Positions 9,415 to 16,416 of a DNA stretch of 35,741 nucleotides are shown here, one piece after another (positions within the stretch are counted from its first letter, which is position 1; each line of letters begins with the position of its first letter). The notes under the pieces were generated by a model. It worked only from the letters and a program-made list of their open reading frames with translations, ran no database searches and had not been told where the DNA came from. Where the stretch lies: contig PLMQ01000069.1 in NCBI GenBank assembly GCA_003142535.1, forward strand, positions 2,781-38,521. The letters are read 5' to 3'. This stretch comes from Syntrophaceae bacterium. Lineage in GTDB: Bacteria > Desulfobacterota > Syntrophia > Syntrophales > Smithellaceae. Made by a program: the position numbers and the translations under genes.

Positions 9415-9870
9415 TTAACCCTTCTTCTTAAAATGAATTGTTTTTTCGACCAGCGCGCAGATGGTGCCTTCTTTGTCGGATAGCTCGACACGATAAACGC
9501 GGTCGAGTTTGTCTTTTGTTTTTAGTTCTTCACGGATTGCCGCTAATTCCTGATCTTCAATCTTAAATTTTGCATACAGGGTCGAACGACCGGGATTTTT
9601 AAATTGTATGGAGGCCGCTTTGTCCCAAACGATATACTGCGGGCCGAGCATTTTTATCAGCATGACCATATAAATCGGATCAACCGCGCCGTACATACTA
9701 CCGCCGAAAATAGTGCCGACATAATTACGTGTTGTCCAGTTTAAAGGGAGCGAGATGCGCACCTCATGCCAGTCGGCGGAAATATAAGTTATGCGGGCTC
9801 CCGTCCGCCGATATACCGGGAAGAAATTAAAACCCCAACGCATCAATCTTGTCTGGAAAGATTCACTCAT
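9415..9870 (-). CDS. DUF4442 hot-dog-fold protein (putative thioesterase-like)
   Basis: The 151-residue protein resembles DUF4442, a hot-dog-fold family related to acyl-CoA thioesterases. The N-terminal MRWGFNFFPVYRRTGARI, the central NYVGTIFGGSMYGAVDP and the later AASIQFKNPGRSTLYAKF are the recognisable blocks. No catalytic activity has been firmly assigned to the family. The start is supported by AAGGAG six bases upstream. The start codon overlaps the end of the truncated transporter reading frame by 8 bases, so the gene was originally translated downstream of that transporter and has probably lost its native promoter. Confidence 0.85.
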   Translation of the reverse strand: MSESFQTRLMRWGFNFFPVYRRTGARITYISADWHEVRISLPLNWTTRNYVGTIFGGSMYGAVDPIYMVMLIKMLGPQYIVWDKAASIQFKNPGRSTLYAKFKIEDQELAAIREELKTKDKLDRVYRVELSDKEGTICALVEKTIHFKKKG

Positions 9871-10165
9871 ACATGCTCCTTGTGATCCGGCTTAACTGCC
9901 GGCATAAAAACTCTGCTTCATCGCATGAGTTCGATTCAAACTGCAAAATCGGATGATCTATTTTAAATTCATTAAGCAGAATTCCTTTCACCTTTTCCGC
10001 CAGTTCATCCACAGAGCTGAGCATTTGATCGGGTACAGTAATATGCACAGCTAGCGCAATGCTCTCCGCAGAAGGATTCCAGACATGCAGATCATGAATT
10101 TCCTTGACACCTTCGAGCGATTCCAGAGATTTCTGGATATCCCGCAGATCTATACCCGGCGTGTC
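9863..10165 (-). pseudogene. 3' remnant of a cation diffusion facilitator (CDF) metal exporter
   Basis: The frame from about 10165 down to the stop at 9863 encodes the cytosolic C-terminal domain of a CDF zinc/cobalt/iron exporter. GIDLRDIQKSLESLEGVKEI, IHDLHVWNPSAES and VHITVPDQ are hallmark stretches of that domain. The six transmembrane helices that should precede it are missing. Instead the reading frame runs into the end of the methyltransferase gene, whose stop codon (10150-10152) lies inside transporter sequence. No promoter or start is visible for the stub apart from an internal ATG at 10048. It is best read as a gene truncated by insertion or deletion. Confidence 0.85.
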
Positions 10166-11031
10166 GCAAACGCTACTCTATAAAATTCATAACCTTTCAA
10201 TAACTCTTTTCTCTCAGGCATATATTTATTCCGATATTCTGATGCTCCTATGTCCTTAATCATGGTCAAACAGAACTTGGCTAAATAGTCCGATAGTTCT
10301 TCAGGATTAAATCCGAATGTCCAGCGTTCATCTATTTTGCTCAGGTTTCTGAAAAGTTCTACAGCTCCATCAAATGATCGCGGGTTCTCAAGGACATGTT
10401 TATTTACGTATGTAAAAATGATGAACGAGCCTTTTGCTAATTTTTCTACGAACTCAAATGTCTCGTCAACGGCTTGTTGTGTCAGATAATTTGTAACGCC
10501 TTCCCAAATAATTGTCGTGGGGATTGATAGGTTAAAATTATTTCTACTGGCTAAGTCAGCAAGACTTTGTTTATTAAAATCAATTTGATAATAGCAAATA
10601 TTGCTCGGCAGTTTTCCTAAAATCTCTTTTAGCTTTTTGAGCTTTAAATTAGCAGTGTCAGGATGGTCGATTTCAATGACGGGTATTGAATTGAGAAAAT
10701 CAAGTCGTAGCGCCCTTGTGTCAAAACCAGCGCCTAAAATTATCACTTGCTTTACGCCATACCCAATAGTCTGCTGTAACAATTCATCGATGAGTTTTGT
10801 CCGCGAAATACCCGATGATAGCGCTCCAGCCGCTTTTCTATTAATAATTTTTTGGATAAGTCCGCAAAATAAAGGAATTGCCGCAATTTTTACTGCCCGT
10901 TTGAGTTCGTTGTCGAGAAAGTAAATTGCATAAGGATCAGTAAACAGTCGCTTATGAGGATGTCGAACTGTCTCTATGGCTCTGAACAATGCCATATATT
11001 GTGCTGTCCTACTTGCTGTATTTGCTTTCAT
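10150..11031 (-). CDS. Class I SAM-dependent methyltransferase (LCM/TIGR00027-like)
   Basis: About 293 residues. It has the AdoMet-binding motif I in VIILGAGFDTRALRL (about 96-110), a motif-II acidic residue in PVIEIDHPDTA, and the family ending GYEFYRVAFATR. These match the leucine carboxyl-methyltransferase-like group often annotated as a putative SAM-dependent methyltransferase; substrates are mostly unknown. I place the start at the ATG at 11029-11031, which has GAG about ten bases upstream and begins at the conserved TASRTAQYMALFRA segment. A GTG at 11079 would add 16 unconserved residues. The gene is AT-richer than the chromosomal backbone, and its 3' end lies inside a CDF transporter remnant, both signs of insertion. 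Confidence 0.88.
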   Translation of the reverse strand: MKANTASRTAQYMALFRAIETVRHPHKRLFTDPYAIYFLDNELKRAVKIAAIPLFCGLIQKIINRKAAGALSSGISRTKLIDELLQQTIGYGVKQVIILGAGFDTRALRLDFLNSIPVIEIDHPDTANLKLKKLKEILGKLPSNICYYQIDFNKQSLADLASRNNFNLSIPTTIIWEGVTNYLTQQAVDETFEFVEKLAKGSFIIFTYVNKHVLENPRSFDGAVELFRNLSKIDERWTFGFNPEELSDYLAKFCLTMIKDIGASEYRNKYMPERKELLKGYEFYRVAFATRRV

Positions 11032-11170
11032 TGTAATAAGCTCATAATTGATATTGATCTGCCTTAATGAGTGTACCACAATTCAAGTTATAATTCTGTG
11101 GTTTTTGAATATTAAAGGATTAAAATGTTGTTGCAAGCAAATAGAACTAGAAAAAGGCACCTATTTCATC

Positions 11171-11199
11171 TTGACAAATGATCATTCATTTCTTATATT
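11171..11199 (+). promoter_or_regulatory. Promoter of zinc-uptake operon with palindromic operator in the spacer
   Basis: TTGACA (11171-11176), a 17-base spacer, and TATATT (11194-11199) form a near-consensus sigma-70 promoter. The spacer contains the perfect palindrome AATGATCATT (11177-11186) inside AAATGA-TCAT-TCATTT (11176-11191). A repressor bound there would block polymerase. Given the downstream metal-uptake genes, a Zur/Fur-family regulator is the natural candidate; that identity is inference. Confidence 0.7.
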
Positions 11200-11238
11200 C
11201 ATTTACCAATGGAGGAGTATTTTATCCGGAGTGTAAAA

Positions 11239-11532
11239 ATGACGACCATTCCCCCAGCATATCGTAGAATAACATGTTTCTTTTTTGCGATAGTTTTTTT
11301 ATTTGCCTCCCTGGCAATTACGTTCCATCATCACGATGACGGACATCAACATGATGAATGTTCATTGTGCATTGCCGCAAATTTATTTTCCTCCGGCAAT
11401 TTAGAGGTTCACCAATCTTTTGTTTTCTATCCAACAACTACTTATCTTTACCAGCCTGAAGAATCATTTCATCAGGCTTTATCCAAATTTCCCATATATT
11501 CTGACCGAGCACCTCCAGTTTCCTTATCTTAA
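11239..11532 (+). CDS. Small His-rich membrane protein at head of zinc operon
   Basis: The 97-residue protein has one N-terminal membrane segment (about residues 11-29), immediately followed by a metal-binding-like cluster HHHDDGHQHDECSLC, then a polar tail. The cluster and CxxC pattern recall DUF2946-type small proteins, but I cannot assign it firmly. The start at 11239 is chosen because CGGAG lies seven bases upstream; an in-frame ATG at 11209 overlaps the stronger GGAGGAG and would add ten residues. It is the first gene after the promoter and precedes a porin and ZnuA/ZnuB. It may capture or sense zinc in the periplasm or help assemble the uptake system. Confidence 0.75.
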   Translation: MTTIPPAYRRITCFFFAIVFLFASLAITFHHHDDGHQHDECSLCIAANLFSSGNLEVHQSFVFYPTTTYLYQPEESFHQALSKFPIYSDRAPPVSLS

Positions 11533-11604
11533 GCAGTTCCAAGCAAGATAAATAAAAGAACGCATTACTGATAAGCATCCTTTATGAGGATGAAGGAGAC
11601 GTGT

Positions 11605-12960
11605 ATGAAACAAGGAATAATACTGTTTATTCTTCTTTTTCTCCTGTCACTACCAGGCCAGGCATTTGCGGAAAGTGAATTAGAATTGAGGGTTCGCACA
11701 CTGGAGGAGACATTAAAAAAGCAGGAAGAAACGATCAAAGCGCAACAAATAATGATTAATGAACTGAAAGAACAAATTAAAAAAGATGAGGTTGCAATTA
11801 TACCGGAAAGTAAAGAAAACCCTCAGGAAATCAAGAAAGAGACTAAAGCTACCGGTTTGTTCGGTGCATCGGCTATGTCCAATCCTAACATCTCTCTGAT
11901 ACTGAACACATATGCCTATTCCTCAAACCTGACAACAGACGAACTAAAAAACAGGGGAATATCCGGATATACAACCGAGGGACTTGACCGGCGCAACGGC
12001 TTTAATCTCGATTCCGCAGAGCTTGCCTTTTACGCTCCGGTAGATCCTTACTTCAATTTATATGTAACGATTCCTGTAAGCGAAGATGGTGCGACAATTG
12101 AAGAAGCCTATTTTGTAACTACGTCTCTCCCCAAAGGTCATCAGATCAAAGCAGGTAAATTTAAAAGCGGCTTTGGCAGGCTTAATTCACAACATAGTCA
12201 TGTCTGGGATTTTGTGGATAATCCGCTTCCTTATCGGGCGTTTATCAGCTCCGATGATTCGGGAATTGATGAAAAAGGCATCCAATATACCTATCTGACT
12301 CCGTTGCCTTTCTATACAATTTTAGGTGTCGAGATTCTGCAGGGAGAGAATAAAACTTTATTCGGTTCCGATGCGGCAGGAGGAGCTCACGCCTATACTG
12401 CATTTGCCAAAGCTTCTCTGGATGTAAGCGATAACGCAACTATCCTCTTCGGTCCATCAGTCATTACCGGCAAAACGAAAACAGACACGGTGGCAGCCAA
12501 TACCGATTTTACAGGCGATACCACGTTGTATGGCCTGGAATTCACATACAAATGGAAGCCGACAAAATATCAGGGTTTCAAACTGCAAAGCGAATATCTT
12601 TATCGAACCCAATTCGGCAATTTAACTGATCTTAATCCGGGTGGCATTGTGCAACGCCTCGATAGGAACCAGGACGGCCTTTACATTCAGGGAGTTTATC
12701 TGTGGAACCGCTGGGAGTTCGGGGCACGTTACGATACTCTTGGTTTGTTCAAGAATGATTATATTTTAGCCGGCGCAAAACAGGATCAAGGCCGCATGCC
12801 CTGGAGAGTAACAGGAATGGTCGATTACACTTTCTCTGAATTCAGTCTTTTGCGGTTGCAATATAACCATGATGAATCGGACGTAACCGGCAAACCCAAC
12901 GACGAGTTATTCCTGCAATTCATTTTCACTATTGGCGCTCATCCCGCCCACCAGTTTTAA
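11605..12960 (+). CDS. Putative outer-membrane porin of the zinc-uptake operon
   Basis: Starting at the ATG at 11605 (AAGGAG at 11593-11598), the 451-residue protein has a clean signal peptide (cut after GQAFA). A coiled coil of roughly 40 residues rich in Glu/Lys (ELELRVRTLEETLKKQEET onward) follows. The rest is a beta-rich domain ending in an aromatic C-terminus (HPAHQF), as expected of outer-membrane barrels. The layout, a periplasmic coiled coil plus barrel, resembles trimeric or phosphate-selective-type porins. Operon position between a His-rich protein and ZnuA suggests it brings zinc or a zinc complex across the outer membrane; that role is inferred, not shown by a motif. ATG at 11584 is an alternative but less well spaced start. 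Confidence 0.8.
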   Translation: MKQGIILFILLFLLSLPGQAFAESELELRVRTLEETLKKQEETIKAQQIMINELKEQIKKDEVAIIPESKENPQEIKKETKATGLFGASAMSNPNISLILNTYAYSSNLTTDELKNRGISGYTTEGLDRRNGFNLDSAELAFYAPVDPYFNLYVTIPVSEDGATIEEAYFVTTSLPKGHQIKAGKFKSGFGRLNSQHSHVWDFVDNPLPYRAFISSDDSGIDEKGIQYTYLTPLPFYTILGVEILQGENKTLFGSDAAGGAHAYTAFAKASLDVSDNATILFGPSVITGKTKTDTVAANTDFTGDTTLYGLEFTYKWKPTKYQGFKLQSEYLYRTQFGNLTDLNPGGIVQRLDRNQDGLYIQGVYLWNRWEFGARYDTLGLFKNDYILAGAKQDQGRMPWRVTGMVDYTFSEFSLLRLQYNHDESDVTGKPNDELFLQFIFTIGAHPAHQF

Positions 12961-12972
12961 GGAGATAAGACA

Positions 12973-13860
12973 ATGAAAAAAATTCTAATCACATTTTTAA
13001 TTATGTTTACTTTTTCCACACCTGCTTTTGCTAAAGTCAATATCGTAGCGACGCTTCCCTGGATCGGCAGTTTAGCCTCCGACATAGGGAAAGACAAAGT
13101 CGCAATAAAAGTTCTGGTAAAACCAAGCCAGGATCCCCATCAGATAGAGGCAAAGCCCAGCATGATTCTGGCAGCCGGTAAAGCTGATATCCTTATCTAT
13201 AACGGCCTTGATCTGGAGATCGGCTATCTGCCTCTACTAATTGAATCATCAAGAAACCCTAAAATTCAACCGGGGCAGGCCGGTAATCTTGATTGTTCTC
13301 AATTCATCAAAGTCATCGAAAAGCACGAAGCAGTGGATCGTAGCATGGGAGATGTGCACCCCTTAGGAAATCCTCACTATCATCTTTCGGCGCAAAATAT
13401 CTTAAGTGTTGCCCGGGGCATGACCCATGCTCTCAGTACCTTGGATCCGGAGCAAGCCGCCTTTTATAAAACAAACCTTACGGCTTTTGAAGCAAAGCTA
13501 AAAGAGAAACAAAAACAGTGGGCCGGAATATCGCTAAAGGGGAAGAGGTTTGTTGCCTACCACCGGTTCTTTGAGTATTTGGCGCAGGAATATGGTTTTC
13601 AGATTGTGGGTTATGTTGAAGAAAAGCCCGGAATTCCGCCCTCTGCGGGATATATCGAAAAGCTTGTAGAAGATATGAAAAGATCAAAGCCGGACGGGAT
13701 TATCACCACAACCTATTATGGCAAAGATGAGATCGACGCTCTTTCGCAGAAAACCGGTATTAAAAGTATAGTGATTCCCCATGATGTTGGTTCTGCTCCC
13801 GGCGTCACTGACTGGTTTTCTTTAATGGATACTGTTCTGAAATCTTTGCAATCACAATAA
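12973..13860 (+). CDS. znuA: Zinc-type ABC transporter substrate-binding protein (ZnuA-like)
   Basis: The 295-residue periplasmic protein has a signal peptide cut after residue 20 (TPAFA-KVN). It shows the cluster A-I metal-binding pattern: His56 in SQDPHQIEAKPS, His135 in GNPHYHLSA, His197 in FVAYHRFFEYLAQEYGF, and an acidic ligand candidate near Asp271 (VIPHDVGSAPG). The His-rich loop typical of many zinc-specific ZnuA proteins is absent, so manganese or another divalent metal is possible. The gene starts 12 bases after the porin with AAGGAG upstream and is followed ten bases later by the permease. It delivers metal to the permease next door. Confidence 0.9.
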   Translation: MKKILITFLIMFTFSTPAFAKVNIVATLPWIGSLASDIGKDKVAIKVLVKPSQDPHQIEAKPSMILAAGKADILIYNGLDLEIGYLPLLIESSRNPKIQPGQAGNLDCSQFIKVIEKHEAVDRSMGDVHPLGNPHYHLSAQNILSVARGMTHALSTLDPEQAAFYKTNLTAFEAKLKEKQKQWAGISLKGKRFVAYHRFFEYLAQEYGFQIVGYVEEKPGIPPSAGYIEKLVEDMKRSKPDGIITTTYYGKDEIDALSQKTGIKSIVIPHDVGSAPGVTDWFSLMDTVLKSLQSQ

Positions 13861-13870
13861 GGAGATTCTC

Positions 13871-14680
13871 ATGGAAGCTTTTACCTTTTTCATATACCCG
13901 CTGGCAGCATGCATTCTTTTGATCCTGATCCATGCGTATTTCGGCATTCATATTCTGGAGAGAGGGATCGTTTTTGTCGATCTCTCACTGGCGCAATTTA
14001 TCGGTGTTGGCATTGCCTGTTCCTTTCTTTTCAGTCATGATGGCGCAATGAAGTATGTTTTCTCGGTTTGCTTTGCCGTTCTGGGCGCCCTTATTCTTGC
14101 TCTTTCCCGCCGGATAGCGAAACACACCAACATCGAAGCTTTTATCGGTGTGCTCTACATTTTTTCTCTGGGTATCGGCATGCTGATTCTTGATCATACG
14201 CCGCACGGAACGGAAGAATTTAAAACTATTCTCAACGGCAATATCATCTGGATAAACGGGAATGACTTATTTTATACGTTTATCATCTACGCCGTCATCG
14301 GGATTTTTCACTTCATCTTCAGGAAGAAGTTTTTCAACCTTTCCAGTGACGGTGAAGTCAGCTATCTATGGGAATTCCTCTTTTTCTTAAGCTTTGCCCT
14401 GGTGCTGGTCAAATCAGTGCAGATGGCGGGAATACTGCAAGTCTTTGCTTTTCTCATTATTCCCGCGCTGATCGGGAAACTATTTACAAATAAACCATTT
14501 AAAGTATTAATTGGGGGTTGGATGCTCGGATTTATTTCCAGTGCTTTTGGATTATTTGCTTCATATAAATGGGATTTACCCACAGCTCCGCTAATTGTGG
14601 CATCGCTGAGTATTCTCTATTTTTTGATGCTGCTGGTAAAAGCCATTGGCAAAAATAATTTGAGACCATCGCGTAACTGA
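13871..14680 (+). CDS. znuB: Zinc-type ABC transporter permease (ZnuB-like)
   Basis: The 269-residue, strongly hydrophobic protein has about eight membrane segments and the ABC-3 family pattern: ILERGIVFVDLSLAQFIGVG near the N-terminus, and the coupling region LVLVKSVQMAGILQVFAFLIIPALIG-like segment near residues 175-205. It forms the inner-membrane channel for metal handed over by the adjacent binding protein. AAGGAG precedes the ATG. No ATP-binding subunit gene lies in this operon or anywhere in the window, so the ATPase must be supplied from elsewhere or shared. Confidence 0.9.
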   Translation: MEAFTFFIYPLAACILLILIHAYFGIHILERGIVFVDLSLAQFIGVGIACSFLFSHDGAMKYVFSVCFAVLGALILALSRRIAKHTNIEAFIGVLYIFSLGIGMLILDHTPHGTEEFKTILNGNIIWINGNDLFYTFIIYAVIGIFHFIFRKKFFNLSSDGEVSYLWEFLFFLSFALVLVKSVQMAGILQVFAFLIIPALIGKLFTNKPFKVLIGGWMLGFISSAFGLFASYKWDLPTAPLIVASLSILYFLMLLVKAIGKNNLRPSRN

Positions 14681-14719
14681 AGAAAGATTCTGAGCGCAAA
14701 ACTGAGACAGTTTTTCCAC

Positions 14720-14761
14720 AAAAAAGCCGCTGCAATTTGTTTGTGAAGAAATTGCAGCGGC
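14720..14761 (-). terminator. Intrinsic terminator (minus strand)
   Basis: GCCGCTGCAATTT (14726-14738) and AAATTGCAGCGGC (14749-14761) form a 13-bp stem. On the minus strand it is followed by six Ts (14725-14720), so it ends transcripts of the amt operon. On the plus strand no T-tract follows the hairpin, but it may still protect the zinc operon mRNA. Confidence 0.8.
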
Positions 14762-14788
14762 TGTAAAACAAACATCACTTGTGAACTA

Positions 14789-14852
14789 CCCTGCGGCAGA
14801 GACCGCAGGGCGTCAAAAGCCAATGTATTACCCTGTGGCATAGACCACAGGG
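14789..14852. repeat. Tandem pair of hairpins with compensatory base changes
   Basis: CCCTGCGG-CAGAGA-CCGCAGGG (14789-14810) and CCCTGTGG-CATAGA-CCACAGGG (14831-14852) are two 8-bp stems with 6-base loops 42 bases apart. Where the stem sequence differs, both arms changed together (C:G to T:A), so pairing is kept. They lie between the last gene of the amt operon and its terminator. Confidence 0.75.
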
Positions 14853-14864
14853 AGTTGGAAAATC

Positions 14865-15800
14865 TTAAAAAGTGTAACTTAAAGTAACTCCACCATAAAG
14901 ATATGAGCTGTCTCTATCGGATGGATTGGTTACTCCTCGCTTACCATACGCTCTCATCTCGTATCTTGCATCATCGCAAAGTGGAAATACATAAGAAACT
15001 GTCGGAGTAACAGACAATGTCTTATAGACCGCTATGGGCAAAGAAACGGAAACTGTGCCATCATGGAAATTATTGTACTTATCCGTCGTGGCTAATGAAT
15101 TACTGTCATATTTGGCATAAGTGGTTTCATCGTTAGACAACAGGTAACTGGCGGAAGCAGCCAGCTTCAAGCTGATAACTTTATTAAACTCAAAGGTTTG
15201 AGACACACCAAACAAAAAATACCATTGATGGTAATGATCAATTTCCTTATACACAGTAACTGTCGGCGACAAAATCGTATCCAAACCCAATGCCAGAAAG
15301 AGTTCCTGAGAATCAAGCGGGGCAGTTGCACCGGCATAAGGCGCGCCTAGAGCATAATAAATGTAGCCGGGAGTAATCTGCAAGATTCCCAATTTTCGGG
15401 AATAGGAAACGGTCCAGTCGGTTTCTGTGTATTTAGCACTATATTTGGCATCAGTAGCTGAATACGGTCGGCTATCCAGATTTCCCCAGGCATTAATCGA
15501 AAATCCTTTATAGCTTACCGTTACCGCCGGCTGCACAACTATACTGTCGCGGGTCTGCTCGTACCCTCTCCAGATATACGCGCTCATTACACTTAAATCT
15601 ATTTCGCCGGTCACCTTATCTTCTTCTGGCTTTTGTTCCGGTGTGGTCGCCGGAGCGGCTTGCTTCACAGCAGAATTTTGCTCCGGTACTGCCTGCTTTT
15701 GTTCCTCTGCCCAAGAATATACCGGCAGTACGGCAATAATCAGCAGAAGAAAAAGCAAGAGCAAAGCCGCTGCAATTATTTCATTCATATTATTTTTCAT
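14865..15800 (-). CDS. Outer-membrane beta-barrel protein of the ammonium operon
   Basis: From the ATG at 15798-15800 (GGAG eleven bases upstream), a 311-residue protein. It has a signal peptide with a long hydrophobic core (AAALLLLFLLLIIAVLPVYS) ending near SWA-EEQ, then a Pro/Gln/Ala-rich linker (about 35-65). A barrel domain follows, beginning DLSVMSAYIWRGYEQTRDS and ending in GGVTLSYTF with terminal Phe, the classic barrel-assembly signal. The barrel start recalls the TorF/Gcw_chp family of putative porins. It is the last gene after amt, glnK and a small HTH protein, so it probably lets ammonium or a nitrogen compound cross the outer membrane; the substrate is not shown by the sequence. 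An upstream in-frame ATG (15833) would add 11 residues and overlap the HTH gene. Confidence 0.8.
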   Translation of the reverse strand: MKNNMNEIIAAALLLLFLLLIIAVLPVYSWAEEQKQAVPEQNSAVKQAAPATTPEQKPEEDKVTGEIDLSVMSAYIWRGYEQTRDSIVVQPAVTVSYKGFSINAWGNLDSRPYSATDAKYSAKYTETDWTVSYSRKLGILQITPGYIYYALGAPYAGATAPLDSQELFLALGLDTILSPTVTVYKEIDHYHQWYFLFGVSQTFEFNKVISLKLAASASYLLSNDETTYAKYDSNSLATTDKYNNFHDGTVSVSLPIAVYKTLSVTPTVSYVFPLCDDARYEMRAYGKRGVTNPSDRDSSYLYGGVTLSYTF

Positions 15801-15829
15801 AGGGTTTAATTCTCCTTTATATTTCATCC

Positions 15830-16027
15830 TCATCTGAATTGTTCACAATCAATCACGTATTTATGAACCTTATATGCCAGGATGCGCTTTGTAGTTCCCA
15901 AGAGTTTTGCAGCGGCTGATTGATTGCCTTTAGTTCTTGCCAAAGCATGAACGATGACTGATTTTTCGCAGTCGGAAACACACCGCTCCAATACATTTTC
16001 TCTGGTATCTAATTTATCATTCTCCAT
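15830..16027 (-). CDS. Stand-alone Fis/NtrC-type helix-turn-helix protein
   Basis: Only 65 residues, nearly all a Fis-type DNA-binding domain like the C-terminal end of NtrC/NifA: ERCVSDCEKSVIVHALARTK, then the helix-turn-helix GNQSAAAKLLGTTKRILAYKV. No receiver or AAA+ domain is present, and no upstream frame could supply one because glnK ends 20 bases before it. It lies inside the glnK-amt operon. Full-length regulators of this type activate sigma-54 promoters, and a sigma-54-like promoter precedes amt, so this protein could bind NtrC-type sites and compete with or help the real activator. The start ATG has a weak GAGG-like site (TTGAGGTTATCTT). Confidence 0.85.
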   Translation of the reverse strand: MENDKLDTRENVLERCVSDCEKSVIVHALARTKGNQSAAAKLLGTTKRILAYKVHKYVIDCEQFR

Positions 16028-16047
16028 AAGATAACCTCAACCGATGG

Positions 16048-16386
16048 CTATATGGCCACGTCGCCTCGTTCGTCGGTGCGGATCCGCACAGCATCGTCCA
16101 CAGGATAGATGAATATTTTCCCATCTCCGATGTTGCCTGTTTTCGCGGCGTTTATTACCGTTTTAGTAATTTTAGCGACATCAGCATCTTTGACAACTAT
16201 CTCTATCTTGACTTTTGGAAGCAGTGATATCCTGAATTCACTTCCCCGCCATTGCTGTGTTATACCTTTCTGCTTGCCGTGTCCTTTTATTTCAGTAATC
16301 ATGATTCCCGCGTAGCCCGCATCTTCAAGTGCAGCAAGAACATCATCAACTTTTTCAGGCCGGATAATAGCTTCTATCTTTTTCAT
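16048..16386 (-). CDS. glnK: PII nitrogen regulatory protein (GlnK-type) with Phe at the uridylylation position
   Basis: The 112-residue protein is a canonical PII: MKKIEAIIRPEKVDDVLAAL at the start, T-loop KGHGKQKGITQQWRGSEF, B-loop TGNIGDGKIF and a C-terminal VRIRTDERG. PII trimers read ATP/ADP and 2-oxoglutarate and plug the Amt channel when nitrogen is plentiful. Gln39, Lys58 and the B-loop are kept, so ligand binding should work. The uridylylated residue Tyr51 is Phe here, and position 46, often Tyr, is Trp. It lies 30 bases downstream of amt with a strong AAGGAGG site, the standard amt-glnK pairing in reversed gene order. Confidence 0.95.
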   Translation of the reverse strand: MKKIEAIIRPEKVDDVLAALEDAGYAGIMITEIKGHGKQKGITQQWRGSEFRISLLPKVKIEIVVKDADVAKITKTVINAAKTGNIGDGKIFIYPVDDAVRIRTDERGDVAI

Positions 16387-16416
16387 ATATGCCTCCTTTT
16401 ATTTTTTTACCGTTAA

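Noticed and set aside
9161-9415. 84-codon minus-strand frame across the attC-like region
   Set aside because: It runs through inverted repeats and into the GNAT gene, starts at the DUF4442 stop, and has no ribosome-binding site; more likely repeat DNA read as protein.
14532-14841. Minus-strand frames over the end of znuB and the hairpin region
   Set aside because: They cross a terminator and tandem hairpins and have no start signals.
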